This document shows, piece by piece, positions 53,774-61,809 of a DNA stretch of 64,000 bases. The position numbers and the translations under genes were made by a program. Source of the DNA: Rhodoferax sp. (GTDB taxonomy: Bacteria; Pseudomonadota; Gammaproteobacteria; Burkholderiales; Burkholderiaceae_C); assembly GCF_018063565.1 (NCBI RefSeq), contig NZ_JAGPBB010000001.1:81248-145247 (forward strand), read 5' to 3'. Numbering within the stretch: position 1 is the first letter of the stretch; the number at the start of each line of letters is the position of its first letter. Below the pieces are notes generated by a model, which searched no databases, had not been told where the DNA came from, and saw only the letters and a list, made by a program, of their open reading frames with translations.

Positions 53774-55252
53774 ATGTCAGAGCATTCAGGTGTTCAGTAC
53801 ACCAAAGTTGATCAGGCCTATTTTGAGAAGCGTGGGCTGCGCCGCTACGCAGGTGTTTGGTCGCTCTGGGCCCTGGGGGTGGGCGCCGTGATCTCTGGCC
53901 ACTTCTCGGGGTGGAACCTGGGGCTGGCCAATGGCTGGGGCAGCATGCTGTTTGCCACCATCATCATCGCCATCATGTATCTGGGGCTGACCTTCTCGCT
54001 GGCCGAAATGTCACCGGCATTGCCGCACACGGGTGGTGCCTATTCCTTTGCGCGCACTGCCATGGGGCCATGGGGTGGGTTCCTGACTGGCCTGTCGGAA
54101 AACGTTGAGTACGTCATCACCCCTGCGGTCATCGTCTATTTCATCAGCAGTTACATGGGCGGCATTTTTGGCACGCCCACCCAGTACCTGCCGCTGTGGT
54201 GGATTGGCTTTTACATCTTCTTTGTCGGGCTCAACATCGTGGGCGTGGAGCTGTCCTTCAAGGTCACCCTTGTGATCACGCTTTTGGCCTTGGCCTGCCT
54301 GGTGGTGTTTTGGGTCAGTGCCTTCCCCACGATCGACTTCAGTCGTTGGGCGATGAATGTGGGCGAAGGCGGTGCGCTGCTGGAGAATGGCAATGGCCCT
54401 CTGTTGCCTATGGGCATCACGGGTGTACTGGCGGCCATGCCCTTTGCGGTGTGGCTTTTTTTGGCCATTGAGCAGCTGCCGCTGGCCGCCGAAGAGTCCG
54501 TGGACCCGAAACGTGACATGCCACGCGGTATTCTGGCGGGCATCTTTACGCTGATCTTCTCTGCCTTCATGGTGCTGTGGCTCAACCCCTCGATTGCTGG
54601 CATTGGTGCACACACGCTGGCCAAGTCTGGCGAACCGCTGCTGGATGGTTTCAAAGCCATCTATGGTGACGGCATTGCCAAAATGCTGGCCCTGGTCGCC
54701 GTGCTGGGCTTGATTGCCAGCTTTCACACCATCATTTTTGCCAAGGGACGTCAAATCTATTCGCTAAGCCGCGCGGGTTACTTTCCCTCGGTCTTGTCCA
54801 TTACCCATGGCAGTCGCAAGACGCCGCACCTGGCGATGATTTTGGGCTCTGTGGTGGCGCTGGCCGTGATGTTTGTGCTGTGGTTCAGCCTGGGCTCGGA
54901 CAAGGGCGCTGCAGTCATTGGTGGCACGCTGCTCAACATGGCTGTGTTTGGTGCCATGTTTTCCTACATCATGCAGGCTTTGTCGTTTATCTTGTTGCGC
55001 AAGAACATGCCCAACATCCCGCGCCCCTACCGCAGCCCCTTGGGTGTGTTTGGTGCCGGGTTAACCGTGCTGATTGCCATTGTCACCCTCTACTTCCAGC
55101 TGAGTGATCCGCTTTACCGTGATGGCGTGATGTGGGTGGCGGTATGGTTTGCCATCGGTATTGCCTACTTTGCACTGGTGGGACGCAAGCACCTCATCCT
55201 CTCGCCCGAAGAAGAGTTTGCGATGGAAATGGCTGAAAAACCGCACGCCTGA
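53774..55252 (+). CDS. eat: Ethanolamine permease, Eat family (APC superfamily)
   Basis: A 492-aa transporter with about 12 membrane helices. ALGVGAVISGHFSGWNLGL, EMSPALPHTGGAYSFARTAMGP and the FLAIEQLPLAAEESVDPKRDMPRG-type loop fit APC/Eat transporters. It replaces EutH as uptake route. AAGGAG lies before ATG 53774. It lies 124 bp after the pduT-like gene, so it may have its own promoter; I see no clear one. Confidence 0.9.
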   Translation: MSEHSGVQYTKVDQAYFEKRGLRRYAGVWSLWALGVGAVISGHFSGWNLGLANGWGSMLFATIIIAIMYLGLTFSLAEMSPALPHTGGAYSFARTAMGPWGGFLTGLSENVEYVITPAVIVYFISSYMGGIFGTPTQYLPLWWIGFYIFFVGLNIVGVELSFKVTLVITLLALACLVVFWVSAFPTIDFSRWAMNVGEGGALLENGNGPLLPMGITGVLAAMPFAVWLFLAIEQLPLAAEESVDPKRDMPRGILAGIFTLIFSAFMVLWLNPSIAGIGAHTLAKSGEPLLDGFKAIYGDGIAKMLALVAVLGLIASFHTIIFAKGRQIYSLSRAGYFPSVLSITHGSRKTPHLAMILGSVVALAVMFVLWFSLGSDKGAAVIGGTLLNMAVFGAMFSYIMQALSFILLRKNMPNIPRPYRSPLGVFGAGLTVLIAIVTLYFQLSDPLYRDGVMWVAVWFAIGIAYFALVGRKHLILSPEEEFAMEMAEKPHA

Positions 55253-55330
55253 AACGTCGGCGCTGCACGATTGAGCGGGGTTGCCATCGTGCCACCACCG
55301 CGCACGAAAGCTTGGGTTATTGATAAAAAT

Positions 55331-55371
55331 GGCCTCTAGCCCAAGCTCAATAAGCGCTGTAAGCTATAAAA
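55331..55371 (+). repeat. Short dispersed repeat in eat-potC intergenic region
   Basis: GGCCTCTAGCCC with AGCTATAAAA 31 bp from the start and TAAGCGCT between. Lies between convergent eat and potC. Part of it forms an inverted repeat with AGCTTGGG at 55309, which might act as terminator structure, though no T-run follows. Confidence 0.65.
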
Positions 55372-55392
55372 TAAGTAGTGAAATTGTAGCCG

Positions 55393-56268
55393 TTACTTGG
55401 CTGCGCCGTTGTGCTCAGCGGCTTTCGGCCCGCGGAGCAAGGTCAGCGCCAACACGGCCGAGGCGGTCATCAGCAGAAGGCTCACCGCATTGAGTACCGG
55501 CGTGGCTCCTTCACGCATGCGGCCATACATCATCACGGTGAGTGGCGAGTCCGATCCCACCAGCATCAGCGTGGTGTTGAAGTTCTCAAAACTCATCAGG
55601 AACGAGATCGCGGCTGAGCCAATCAGCGCGGGCTTCAGGTAGGGTAATGTGATCGTCCACAGCACAGCCTGTCGTGTGGCCCCTAGGTTGTAAGCAGCTT
55701 CTTCCAAGGTGATGTCAAACCGTTTCAGGCGCGCGGTGATCGTCAGCGTGGCGATCGACACAATGTACGAGAACTGCCCCAGCACCACCAGCGGCAGTCC
55801 GGGTCGCAAGAATTCGAGTTCGAGCCCCCAGAGGTCATCGGCCAGGTTGGCGATGCGACTGGCAAACGCCAGAATCGAGATGCCCAGAATCACCCCTGGA
55901 ATCACGAGCGGTGCCAGCATCAGCATCGACAGGGCCTGTTTGCCCCGAAACTGCGTGCGCTCGATCAGAAACGCATTGGCAGTGCCTACCAGCACCGACA
56001 GCAACGTGACCCAGGCCGCAACCACCACGCTGGTCCAGATGCTGCCCAGCATGGCTGTGTCGGCAAACAATCCGCGCCGCTTGGCTTCGGCCCCGCCCAG
56101 GAACCAGTCCAACGTGAAGCCGCGCCAAGGCGGTGCCGGGTAAGCGGCATCGTTGAAGGCAAACACGGCAACAATCACCAGCGGTAGAAACAAAAACGCA
56201 AAAAACGCCACGCCGTAAAGCACGGTGCTGCTACGCAACCAAAGTGGACGGGGCAATGAGGCAATCAT
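55393..56268 (-). CDS. Polyamine-type ABC transporter permease (PotC-like)
   Basis: A 291-aa inner membrane permease with about six helices. The cytoplasmic EAA loop is LEEAAYNLGATRQAVLWTITLP. N-terminal FLPLVIVAVFAFN resembles PotC/PotI. It overlaps the PotB-like gene by 4 bp. It is the last of four pot genes on this strand. Confidence 0.88.
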   Translation of the reverse strand: MIASLPRPLWLRSSTVLYGVAFFAFLFLPLVIVAVFAFNDAAYPAPPWRGFTLDWFLGGAEAKRRGLFADTAMLGSIWTSVVVAAWVTLLSVLVGTANAFLIERTQFRGKQALSMLMLAPLVIPGVILGISILAFASRIANLADDLWGLELEFLRPGLPLVVLGQFSYIVSIATLTITARLKRFDITLEEAAYNLGATRQAVLWTITLPYLKPALIGSAAISFLMSFENFNTTLMLVGSDSPLTVMMYGRMREGATPVLNAVSLLLMTASAVLALTLLRGPKAAEHNGAAK

Positions 56269-57155
56269 GAGCGCTGCATCACTTCGCCAAATTTCTGACC
56301 GCTAAGTTTGAGGCCGGCCCAGACGATGGCGGTGGACAGGCCCAGCAGCAAAAAGCCAAACGCCGCGCCCTGTTCCCAGTTGAAGCGGGTGATGAACTGG
56401 GTGTAAATCTGCTCGGTGAACCACTGCGAGTTCTTCCCGCCCAGCAGCGTCGGTGTCAGGTAATTGCCCAGCGTAAGCATGAACACCACGATGCAGCCCG
56501 CCACGATGCCGGGCGCGGCGTGCGGAATGACGATCTGGCGCAGGATCGACCAGCCGTTACCACCCAGGTCGTATGCGGCTTCGATCAGCGAGTCGTCCAG
56601 GCTCTCCAACGCGCTGATCAACGGAATCACCATGAACAGCATCGAGGTATAGACCAGCCCGACCAGAATGGTGGCATCGTGGTAGAGCATCTCAACTGGA
56701 GCGGGGGTCACGCCCAGGCTCACCAGCAGCGCCGGCAGCACGCCAGACTCGCGCAGCAAAATCATCCAGCCCAGCGTGCGCACCGTCTCGCTGACCCAGA
56801 ACGGGATCAGGCACATCACAAACATCATCGACTTGACGCGCCCACGGGCAATCTTGGCAATCGTCCAGGCAATGGGAAAGGCCATCAGCAACGTGATGGC
56901 GGTGGCCACAATCGACATCAGCGCGGTGCGCACAAAGGTGTGCCAGTACAGCGGTTCATCAACAAAGGTGGCGAACTGCGCCAGGCTGGGCTCGTAGACC
57001 CGGGGTGCCACACGCTGGCGCAAGGACAAAATGCCCAGTTCAACATGTGGCAGCACGACCAGCCCGAGCAGCCACAAAAGCGCCGGCGCCAGCAGCAGCA
57101 TGAGCATCAGCCGCGCCGAGTGGCGCGACACATCGGACGGGTCAGCTAAAGACAT
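56265..57155 (-). CDS. Polyamine-type ABC transporter permease (PotB-like)
   Basis: About 296 aa, six helices. EAA loop: LIEAAYDLGGNGWSILRQIVIPHAAPG. ATG 57155 gives MSLADPSDVS; the frame extends further upstream into potA but without need. It overlaps the end of the ATPase gene by 14 bp. Forms the channel with the PotC-like protein. Confidence 0.87.
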   Translation of the reverse strand: MSLADPSDVSRHSARLMLMLLLAPALLWLLGLVVLPHVELGILSLRQRVAPRVYEPSLAQFATFVDEPLYWHTFVRTALMSIVATAITLLMAFPIAWTIAKIARGRVKSMMFVMCLIPFWVSETVRTLGWMILLRESGVLPALLVSLGVTPAPVEMLYHDATILVGLVYTSMLFMVIPLISALESLDDSLIEAAYDLGGNGWSILRQIVIPHAAPGIVAGCIVVFMLTLGNYLTPTLLGGKNSQWFTEQIYTQFITRFNWEQGAAFGFLLLGLSTAIVWAGLKLSGQKFGEVMQRS

Positions 57156-58278
57156 GGGCGTTGGAGGTGGTGCCAGCGGCAAAACACACCACGCGTTGTG
57201 GGTCAAAACCAAAGGTCACGACCTGTCCCACACTCAGGTGGGCAAACTCACCTGTTTGCGGTAGCGCGATGCGGAACTCGGTCTGTGTGCCTACCTCCTG
57301 CAACAGCACAGCCGAATTGGCACCGTCAAACAGCAGGCTTTCTACCCTGGCGCTGTAGCTGGGCAGCCCGGCGTCCGTCAACACGGCGGCATCGTGCGCC
57401 AGGCGAGCAACTTCAGGGCGCACAAAGGCCTCGACTGCATCGCCTTGGGCCAGTTTGCCAATGGCGCGTGCCGGAATCAGTAGACCCTTGGCTGTGGTGA
57501 CGCTGACCTGGTCGCCGATCACAGAGGTGGCGCGCCCGGCCATGCGGTTGTTGGCACCCACAAAACCCGCCACAAACGGGGTTTGCGGTTCGTAATACAA
57601 CTGCTGCGGTGTACCGACCTGCTCAAACTTGCCCTGGTTCATCACCGCCACATGGTCAGAGAGTACCAGCGCCTCGGACTGGTCGTGGGTGATGTACACA
57701 AAGGTCGTGCCAAACGCCGCCTGCAACTGCTTGAGCTCGATCTTCATGTGCTCGCGCAGCTTCAAGTCAAGTGCGCCCAGTGGCTCATCGAGCAGCAGCA
57801 GCGTGGGTTCGAGCACCAGGCTGCGGGCAATCGCCACGCGCTGCTTTTGCCCGCCCGAGAGCTGATCCACGCGCTTGTTTTGCGCACCGGCCAGGCTGAC
57901 GCGCTCAAGCATATCGCCAACACGGCGTTTGATCTCGTCCTTGGCTACACCCCGGCGTGCCAGACCGTAGCCGACGTTGTCGCCTACACTCATCATGGGA
58001 AACAGCGCCAGATGCTGAAACACCATGTTGACCGGGCGCTTGTTGGGCGGCACCCCGTTCATGGGCTTGCCGCCAATCTGGATCTCGCCCACATCGGCTT
58101 CCAGAAAGCCCGCAATCATGCGCAGCAGTGTGGTCTTGCCGCAGCCCGAGGGCCCCAGGATCGAAAAAAAACTGCCGCGCGCCACCTCGAGCGACAAATC
58201 GTCCACGGCGCGGAAAGCACCGTAGTGCTTGGCCACGCGGGTTGCTCGCAGGTCTGGCTGCGCCGCAGCGTTCGCCAT
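57142..58278 (-). CDS. Polyamine-type ABC transporter ATPase (PotA-like)
   Basis: About 378 aa. Walker A LGPSGCGKTT, Q-loop VFQHLALFP, signature LSGGQKQR, Walker B LLLLDEPLGALD and H-loop ITHDQSEA are complete. The C-terminal TOBE domain covers about 290-375. ATG 58278 (MANAAAQPDLRA) is 7 bp after the binding-protein stop. Energises uptake by the PotB/PotC-like channel. Exact polyamine not determined. Confidence 0.92.
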   Translation of the reverse strand: MANAAAQPDLRATRVAKHYGAFRAVDDLSLEVARGSFFSILGPSGCGKTTLLRMIAGFLEADVGEIQIGGKPMNGVPPNKRPVNMVFQHLALFPMMSVGDNVGYGLARRGVAKDEIKRRVGDMLERVSLAGAQNKRVDQLSGGQKQRVAIARSLVLEPTLLLLDEPLGALDLKLREHMKIELKQLQAAFGTTFVYITHDQSEALVLSDHVAVMNQGKFEQVGTPQQLYYEPQTPFVAGFVGANNRMAGRATSVIGDQVSVTTAKGLLIPARAIGKLAQGDAVEAFVRPEVARLAHDAAVLTDAGLPSYSARVESLLFDGANSAVLLQEVGTQTEFRIALPQTGEFAHLSVGQVVTFGFDPQRVVCFAAGTTSNAHVFS

Positions 58279-58285
58279 GGCGGCC

Positions 58286-59353
58286 TTAGTTAGCGGCCTT
58301 GATACGGTCCAGCACCTTGCCTTCGATGTCTTCAATGCCAGCGGGTACGGCTGGGTACCACTTGACATTCTTCAGAGCCGCCTCCGGGAAGCTGGCGGCA
58401 AACTGGGCTTTGAGTTTGGCATCCATCAACTGGTCTGCACCCTTGGAGGCGGTGAAGTTGCCAGCCGAGCCAGCCACCTTGGCGGCGATCTCGGGGCGCA
58501 TGTTGAAGTTGATCCAGGCGTAGGCGGCAGCGTCGTTCTTGCCCTTGGCGGGGATGGCGAAGGTGTCGATCCAGCCGAGTGCGCCGGCTTTGGGTGCGAT
58601 GAACTGGATTTCAGCTTTCTCGTTGTTGAGTTTCCAGCCACCCGTGTCCCACATCATGGCACCGACGATCTCGCCTGAACGCATGCCGTTGAGCAACTGG
58701 TCCTTGTTGTCCCAGAAGAACTTCAGGTTGCCTTTGCAGGCGGTCACGGTTTTGCCGACCTCGTCCATCAGCGCGGTGTAGGCCTTGGCGTCTCCATACA
58801 AAGCAAACGGGTCTTTGCCAGAAGCAAATGCGAAGGCCAGCAGTGTCGGGCGTTTCAGGCGCACGGCGGTCTTGCCTTTGAAATCGGCCTTGCACAGGTC
58901 CGTGTAGTTGTCCATCTTGGCCAGTTTGGTATTGACCACCAGGCCATCGGTGCCCCAGATGTGTGGCAGCCCATATACCTTGCCAGCCAAAGTTGTGTTT
59001 TTCTTGGTGGCGTCGAGCATGGAGGGGATGAACAGCTCGGCTTTGAGCTTGCTCAGGTCCATTGGCTTGTAGATGCCAAACTCGGCTTGCGGGCCGGTGA
59101 TGCGGTCTTGCGAGGGTTGGGCCAAGTCAAAGCCAGCACCGCCGGTGGCGCGCAGCTTGGAGATCATTTCTTCATTGTTGGACAAGGTCAACTCAACCTT
59201 GTAGCCGCTTTCTTTCTCGAACTGCGCCACGATGTCAGCGGGGGCGTAGTCAGCCCAGGTCAACAGGCGCAAGGTTTTTTCCTGGGCCAAAGAGCTGCCC
59301 GAGGCACCGAGTGCGACAACGGCTGCAGCAATGAGTGAGTAGCGGATTTTCAT
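58286..59353 (-). CDS. Periplasmic polyamine-type binding protein (PotD-like)
   Basis: A 355-aa extracytoplasmic solute-binding protein. Signal peptide MKIRYSLIAAAVVALGASG with SLAQ cleavage site near residue 24. LRLLTWADYAPADIVAQFEKE at the mature N terminus is typical of PotD/PotF. It is the first gene of the transporter operon, with 220 bp to the divergent parA-like gene where the promoter must lie. Confidence 0.9.
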   Translation of the reverse strand: MKIRYSLIAAAVVALGASGSSLAQEKTLRLLTWADYAPADIVAQFEKESGYKVELTLSNNEEMISKLRATGGAGFDLAQPSQDRITGPQAEFGIYKPMDLSKLKAELFIPSMLDATKKNTTLAGKVYGLPHIWGTDGLVVNTKLAKMDNYTDLCKADFKGKTAVRLKRPTLLAFAFASGKDPFALYGDAKAYTALMDEVGKTVTACKGNLKFFWDNKDQLLNGMRSGEIVGAMMWDTGGWKLNNEKAEIQFIAPKAGALGWIDTFAIPAKGKNDAAAYAWINFNMRPEIAAKVAGSAGNFTASKGADQLMDAKLKAQFAASFPEAALKNVKWYPAVPAGIEDIEGKVLDRIKAAN

Positions 59354-59573
59354 GGAAGTGTCCTCAAGTGAGTTGATAAGAGGTGATGACGGTCTGAAAG
59401 ATATGATTCTGACAGCAACTGCTGATTGTGCGACAGATTTTTGTCAATTTTGTGACGCCCGCGGCGCCTGGCAGGCTGAGATGGCAAGCCGCCATGGGTG
59501 ATTGAGGATGGGGTGAGTTTTCGCAGCAGGCGCATACGGTATATTCGATTAATGCTACTGATTCAGGAGTTTT

Positions 59574-60197
59574 ATGCCCATCATCGTGGTCACCAATCCC
59601 AAAGGCGGCGTCGGGAAAACTACTCTATCTACCCATGTGGCGGCCTATTTCGCCAACCAGGGCCACGCGGTGATGCTGGGCGACGTTGACCGCCAGCAGT
59701 CCAGCAAGATGTGGCTGACGTTGCGCCCCGAGTCTGCCGCGCCCATCGCCAGCTGGGCGGTCGAGCGCGACCGCATTGCCAAGCCGCCCAAGGGCACCAC
59801 CCACGTGGTGCTGGATACCCCGGCAGGCTTGCGTGGCAAACGCTTGCTGGACGTTCTCAAGCGCGGCCAGAAATTGCTCGTCCCGTTGCAGGCCAGCGTG
59901 TTTGACATGACGGCCACCTTGCACTTCCTGGCCGAGCTGGCTGATTGCCGTGCCGAGGCGGGTCGACTGCAGGTGGCATTGGTGGGGCTGCGGGTGGATG
60001 AACGCACCCGTTCAGCCGAGCAATTGCGGCAGTTTGTGGCACGCACGGAACTGCCGTTGCTCACCATGTTGCGCAACACCCAGAACTACCCCTTGCTGGC
60101 GGCGCGGGGCTTGACGGTGTTTGATTTACCGACGGCGCAGGCACAACGCGACTTGCAGCAATGGGAGCCAATCTGTCGCTGGCTGGATGCCGCGTAG
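59574..60197 (+). CDS. ParA/MinD-type ATPase, orphan
   Basis: A 207-aa P-loop ATPase. Deviant Walker A NPKGGVGKTTLS at residues 8-19, then GDVDRQQSSKMW and VVLDTPAGLRGK. No ParB lies beside it. CAGGAG precedes ATG 59574. Such short ParA-like proteins position proteins or chromosome regions; which one here is unknown. It heads a group with PP2C, FHA and PilB/GspE-type genes. Confidence 0.87.
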   Translation: MPIIVVTNPKGGVGKTTLSTHVAAYFANQGHAVMLGDVDRQQSSKMWLTLRPESAAPIASWAVERDRIAKPPKGTTHVVLDTPAGLRGKRLLDVLKRGQKLLVPLQASVFDMTATLHFLAELADCRAEAGRLQVALVGLRVDERTRSAEQLRQFVARTELPLLTMLRNTQNYPLLAARGLTVFDLPTAQAQRDLQQWEPICRWLDAA

Positions 60198-60310
60198 GCT
60201 TTTCAAGGTTCGTGCTGGTTGTCTGATGCCGTATGGGTTTACAGTTTGGGGGTGGTGGCTGCGCTGTTGCGGCCAACATGATGGCCAAGCAGTCTTTTGA
60301 AGATGATCAC

Positions 60311-61075
60311 ATGATGAACTACTCCTTTTACGCCTTGAGTGACGCAGGCCTGGTGCGCACCAACAATGAAGACTCCTTTGCGCTGGATGAAAAATCGGGC
60401 GTGGCGGTGCTGGCCGACGGCATGGGTGGCTACAACGCGGGCGAGGTGGCCAGCGGCATGGCCACCACCTTCATCAAGGGTGAACTGGTAAGGCGCCTGA
60501 ATTCGAGCGCTCAGCCGCGCAGCCTGGAGCAGATTGCACGTGACATCGAAAGCCTGACCAGTCGTTCCAATCAGCTGATCCTCAATGCAGCCACTTCCGA
60601 TGTTCAGTGCATCGGCATGGGCACCACGGTGGTGACGGCGGTTTTTCAGGGTGACAGCCTGATCCTCGGCCACGTCGGTGATTCGCGCTGCTATCGACAG
60701 CGACAGGGTTTGCTGACGCAGATCACCAAGGACCACTCGATGTTGCAGGAGCAGGTCGATGCCGGGGTGCTCACGCCGGAGCAGGCCGCCGTGGCACCTG
60801 GCAAAAACCTGCTGACCCGGGCGCTGGGTGTTGAGGACACGGTGAAGGTGGACGTGTTTCGACACGTCGTTGAAGCGGGCGACATTTACCTGTTGTGCTC
60901 GGACGGTTTGACCGATATGCTCGATCTGCCGGACATGGCCCGGGCACTTGCGCTGAACGCACCGCTGCAAGGCGTGGCCTCAGCTCTGGTCGAGCAGGCC
61001 AAGGCCAATGGCGGGCGTGACAATATTACCGTCGTGCTGGTTCAGGCCTCTGGCCCGGCGCCTTTGTCGGATTGA
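60311..61075 (+). CDS. PP2C-type Ser/Thr protein phosphatase
   Basis: About 254 aa. Metal and phosphate motifs of bacterial Stp1/PstP proteins are all present: LVRTNNEDSF, ADGMGGYNAGEVAS, GHVGDSRCY, CSDGLTDM and GGRDNITVVL. Two start clusters exist (ATG 60278/60281 and ATG 60311/60314); the later one fits the family, which begins close to the first strand. It is 4 bp overlapped by the FHA frame's upstream extension but the true FHA start is 45 bp on. A phosphoprotein-reading FHA gene follows directly. Confidence 0.9.
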   Translation: MMNYSFYALSDAGLVRTNNEDSFALDEKSGVAVLADGMGGYNAGEVASGMATTFIKGELVRRLNSSAQPRSLEQIARDIESLTSRSNQLILNAATSDVQCIGMGTTVVTAVFQGDSLILGHVGDSRCYRQRQGLLTQITKDHSMLQEQVDAGVLTPEQAAVAPGKNLLTRALGVEDTVKVDVFRHVVEAGDIYLLCSDGLTDMLDLPDMARALALNAPLQGVASALVEQAKANGGRDNITVVLVQASGPAPLSD

Positions 61076-61119
61076 TCGCATTACCCCAAAACCCTATACT
61101 TCCCCAACAGGAGGTGTTC

Positions 61120-61791
61120 ATGCCCAAGGTGTCAGTGCTACTGGATGGTGTTGTCCTCAAAGAAGTCGAGCTGACCAAGGCGCGCACCACCCTGGGTCGT
61201 CGGCCGTATAACGACATCGTGATCGAGCATCTGACGGTGAGTGGTGAACACGCTGCCTTGCACCTGTCGGACGGTGCGGTCACAGTGGAAGACCTCAACA
61301 GTACCAATGGCACCTACCTGGATGCCAAAGCCGTCAAGACGCAGTTGCTGCAACATGGTGATGTGCTGGAGCTTGGCAAATTCAAGATCAGATTTGAATC
61401 CGAACCGCCAGCCGATGATTTTGAGAAAACCATGGTGTACAAACGCGGTTCGCTGCCCTTGCCCCCGCTGGTGCGGCCAGCACCAGCGGCCAGCCCGGCC
61501 GCAGTGGTACCGGCTGTGCCCGCGCGGGAGCTGCAGGGCTGGATCAAAGTCCTCTCGGGTACCGCAGCGGGCCGGGAGATGGCCTTGACCAAGGTGGTGA
61601 CCACCGTCGGCAAGCCTGCAGTGTCGGTGGCGGCGATCACCCAACGGCGCCACGGCTATTGGGTCCACCATGTAGAAGGCATGGACCGGATTCTGGTCAA
61701 CGGCATTCCGGCCAGCGAAGAGCCCACATTGCTGAAACACGGAGACCAGATTGTGCTGGCCGGAACGCAGATGCAGTTCTTGCTGCGCTGA
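61120..61791 (+). CDS. FHA-domain protein
   Basis: A 223-aa protein with an N-terminal FHA domain (LGRRPYNDIVIEHLTVSGEHA and LNSTNGTYLD give the pThr-binding Arg, Ser-His and Asn). A Pro/Ala linker is followed by a second FHA-like region (about 140-220: TTVGKPAVSVAAITQRRHGYW, LVNGIPA) lacking the usual SxxH, so probably degenerate. ATG 61120 follows GGAGG. It likely recognises phosphothreonine controlled by the upstream phosphatase; no kinase gene is visible. Confidence 0.9.
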   Translation: MPKVSVLLDGVVLKEVELTKARTTLGRRPYNDIVIEHLTVSGEHAALHLSDGAVTVEDLNSTNGTYLDAKAVKTQLLQHGDVLELGKFKIRFESEPPADDFEKTMVYKRGSLPLPPLVRPAPAASPAAVVPAVPARELQGWIKVLSGTAAGREMALTKVVTTVGKPAVSVAAITQRRHGYWVHHVEGMDRILVNGIPASEEPTLLKHGDQIVLAGTQMQFLLR

Positions 61792-61809
61792 ACGCCGGGT
61801 TTTGCGCGA

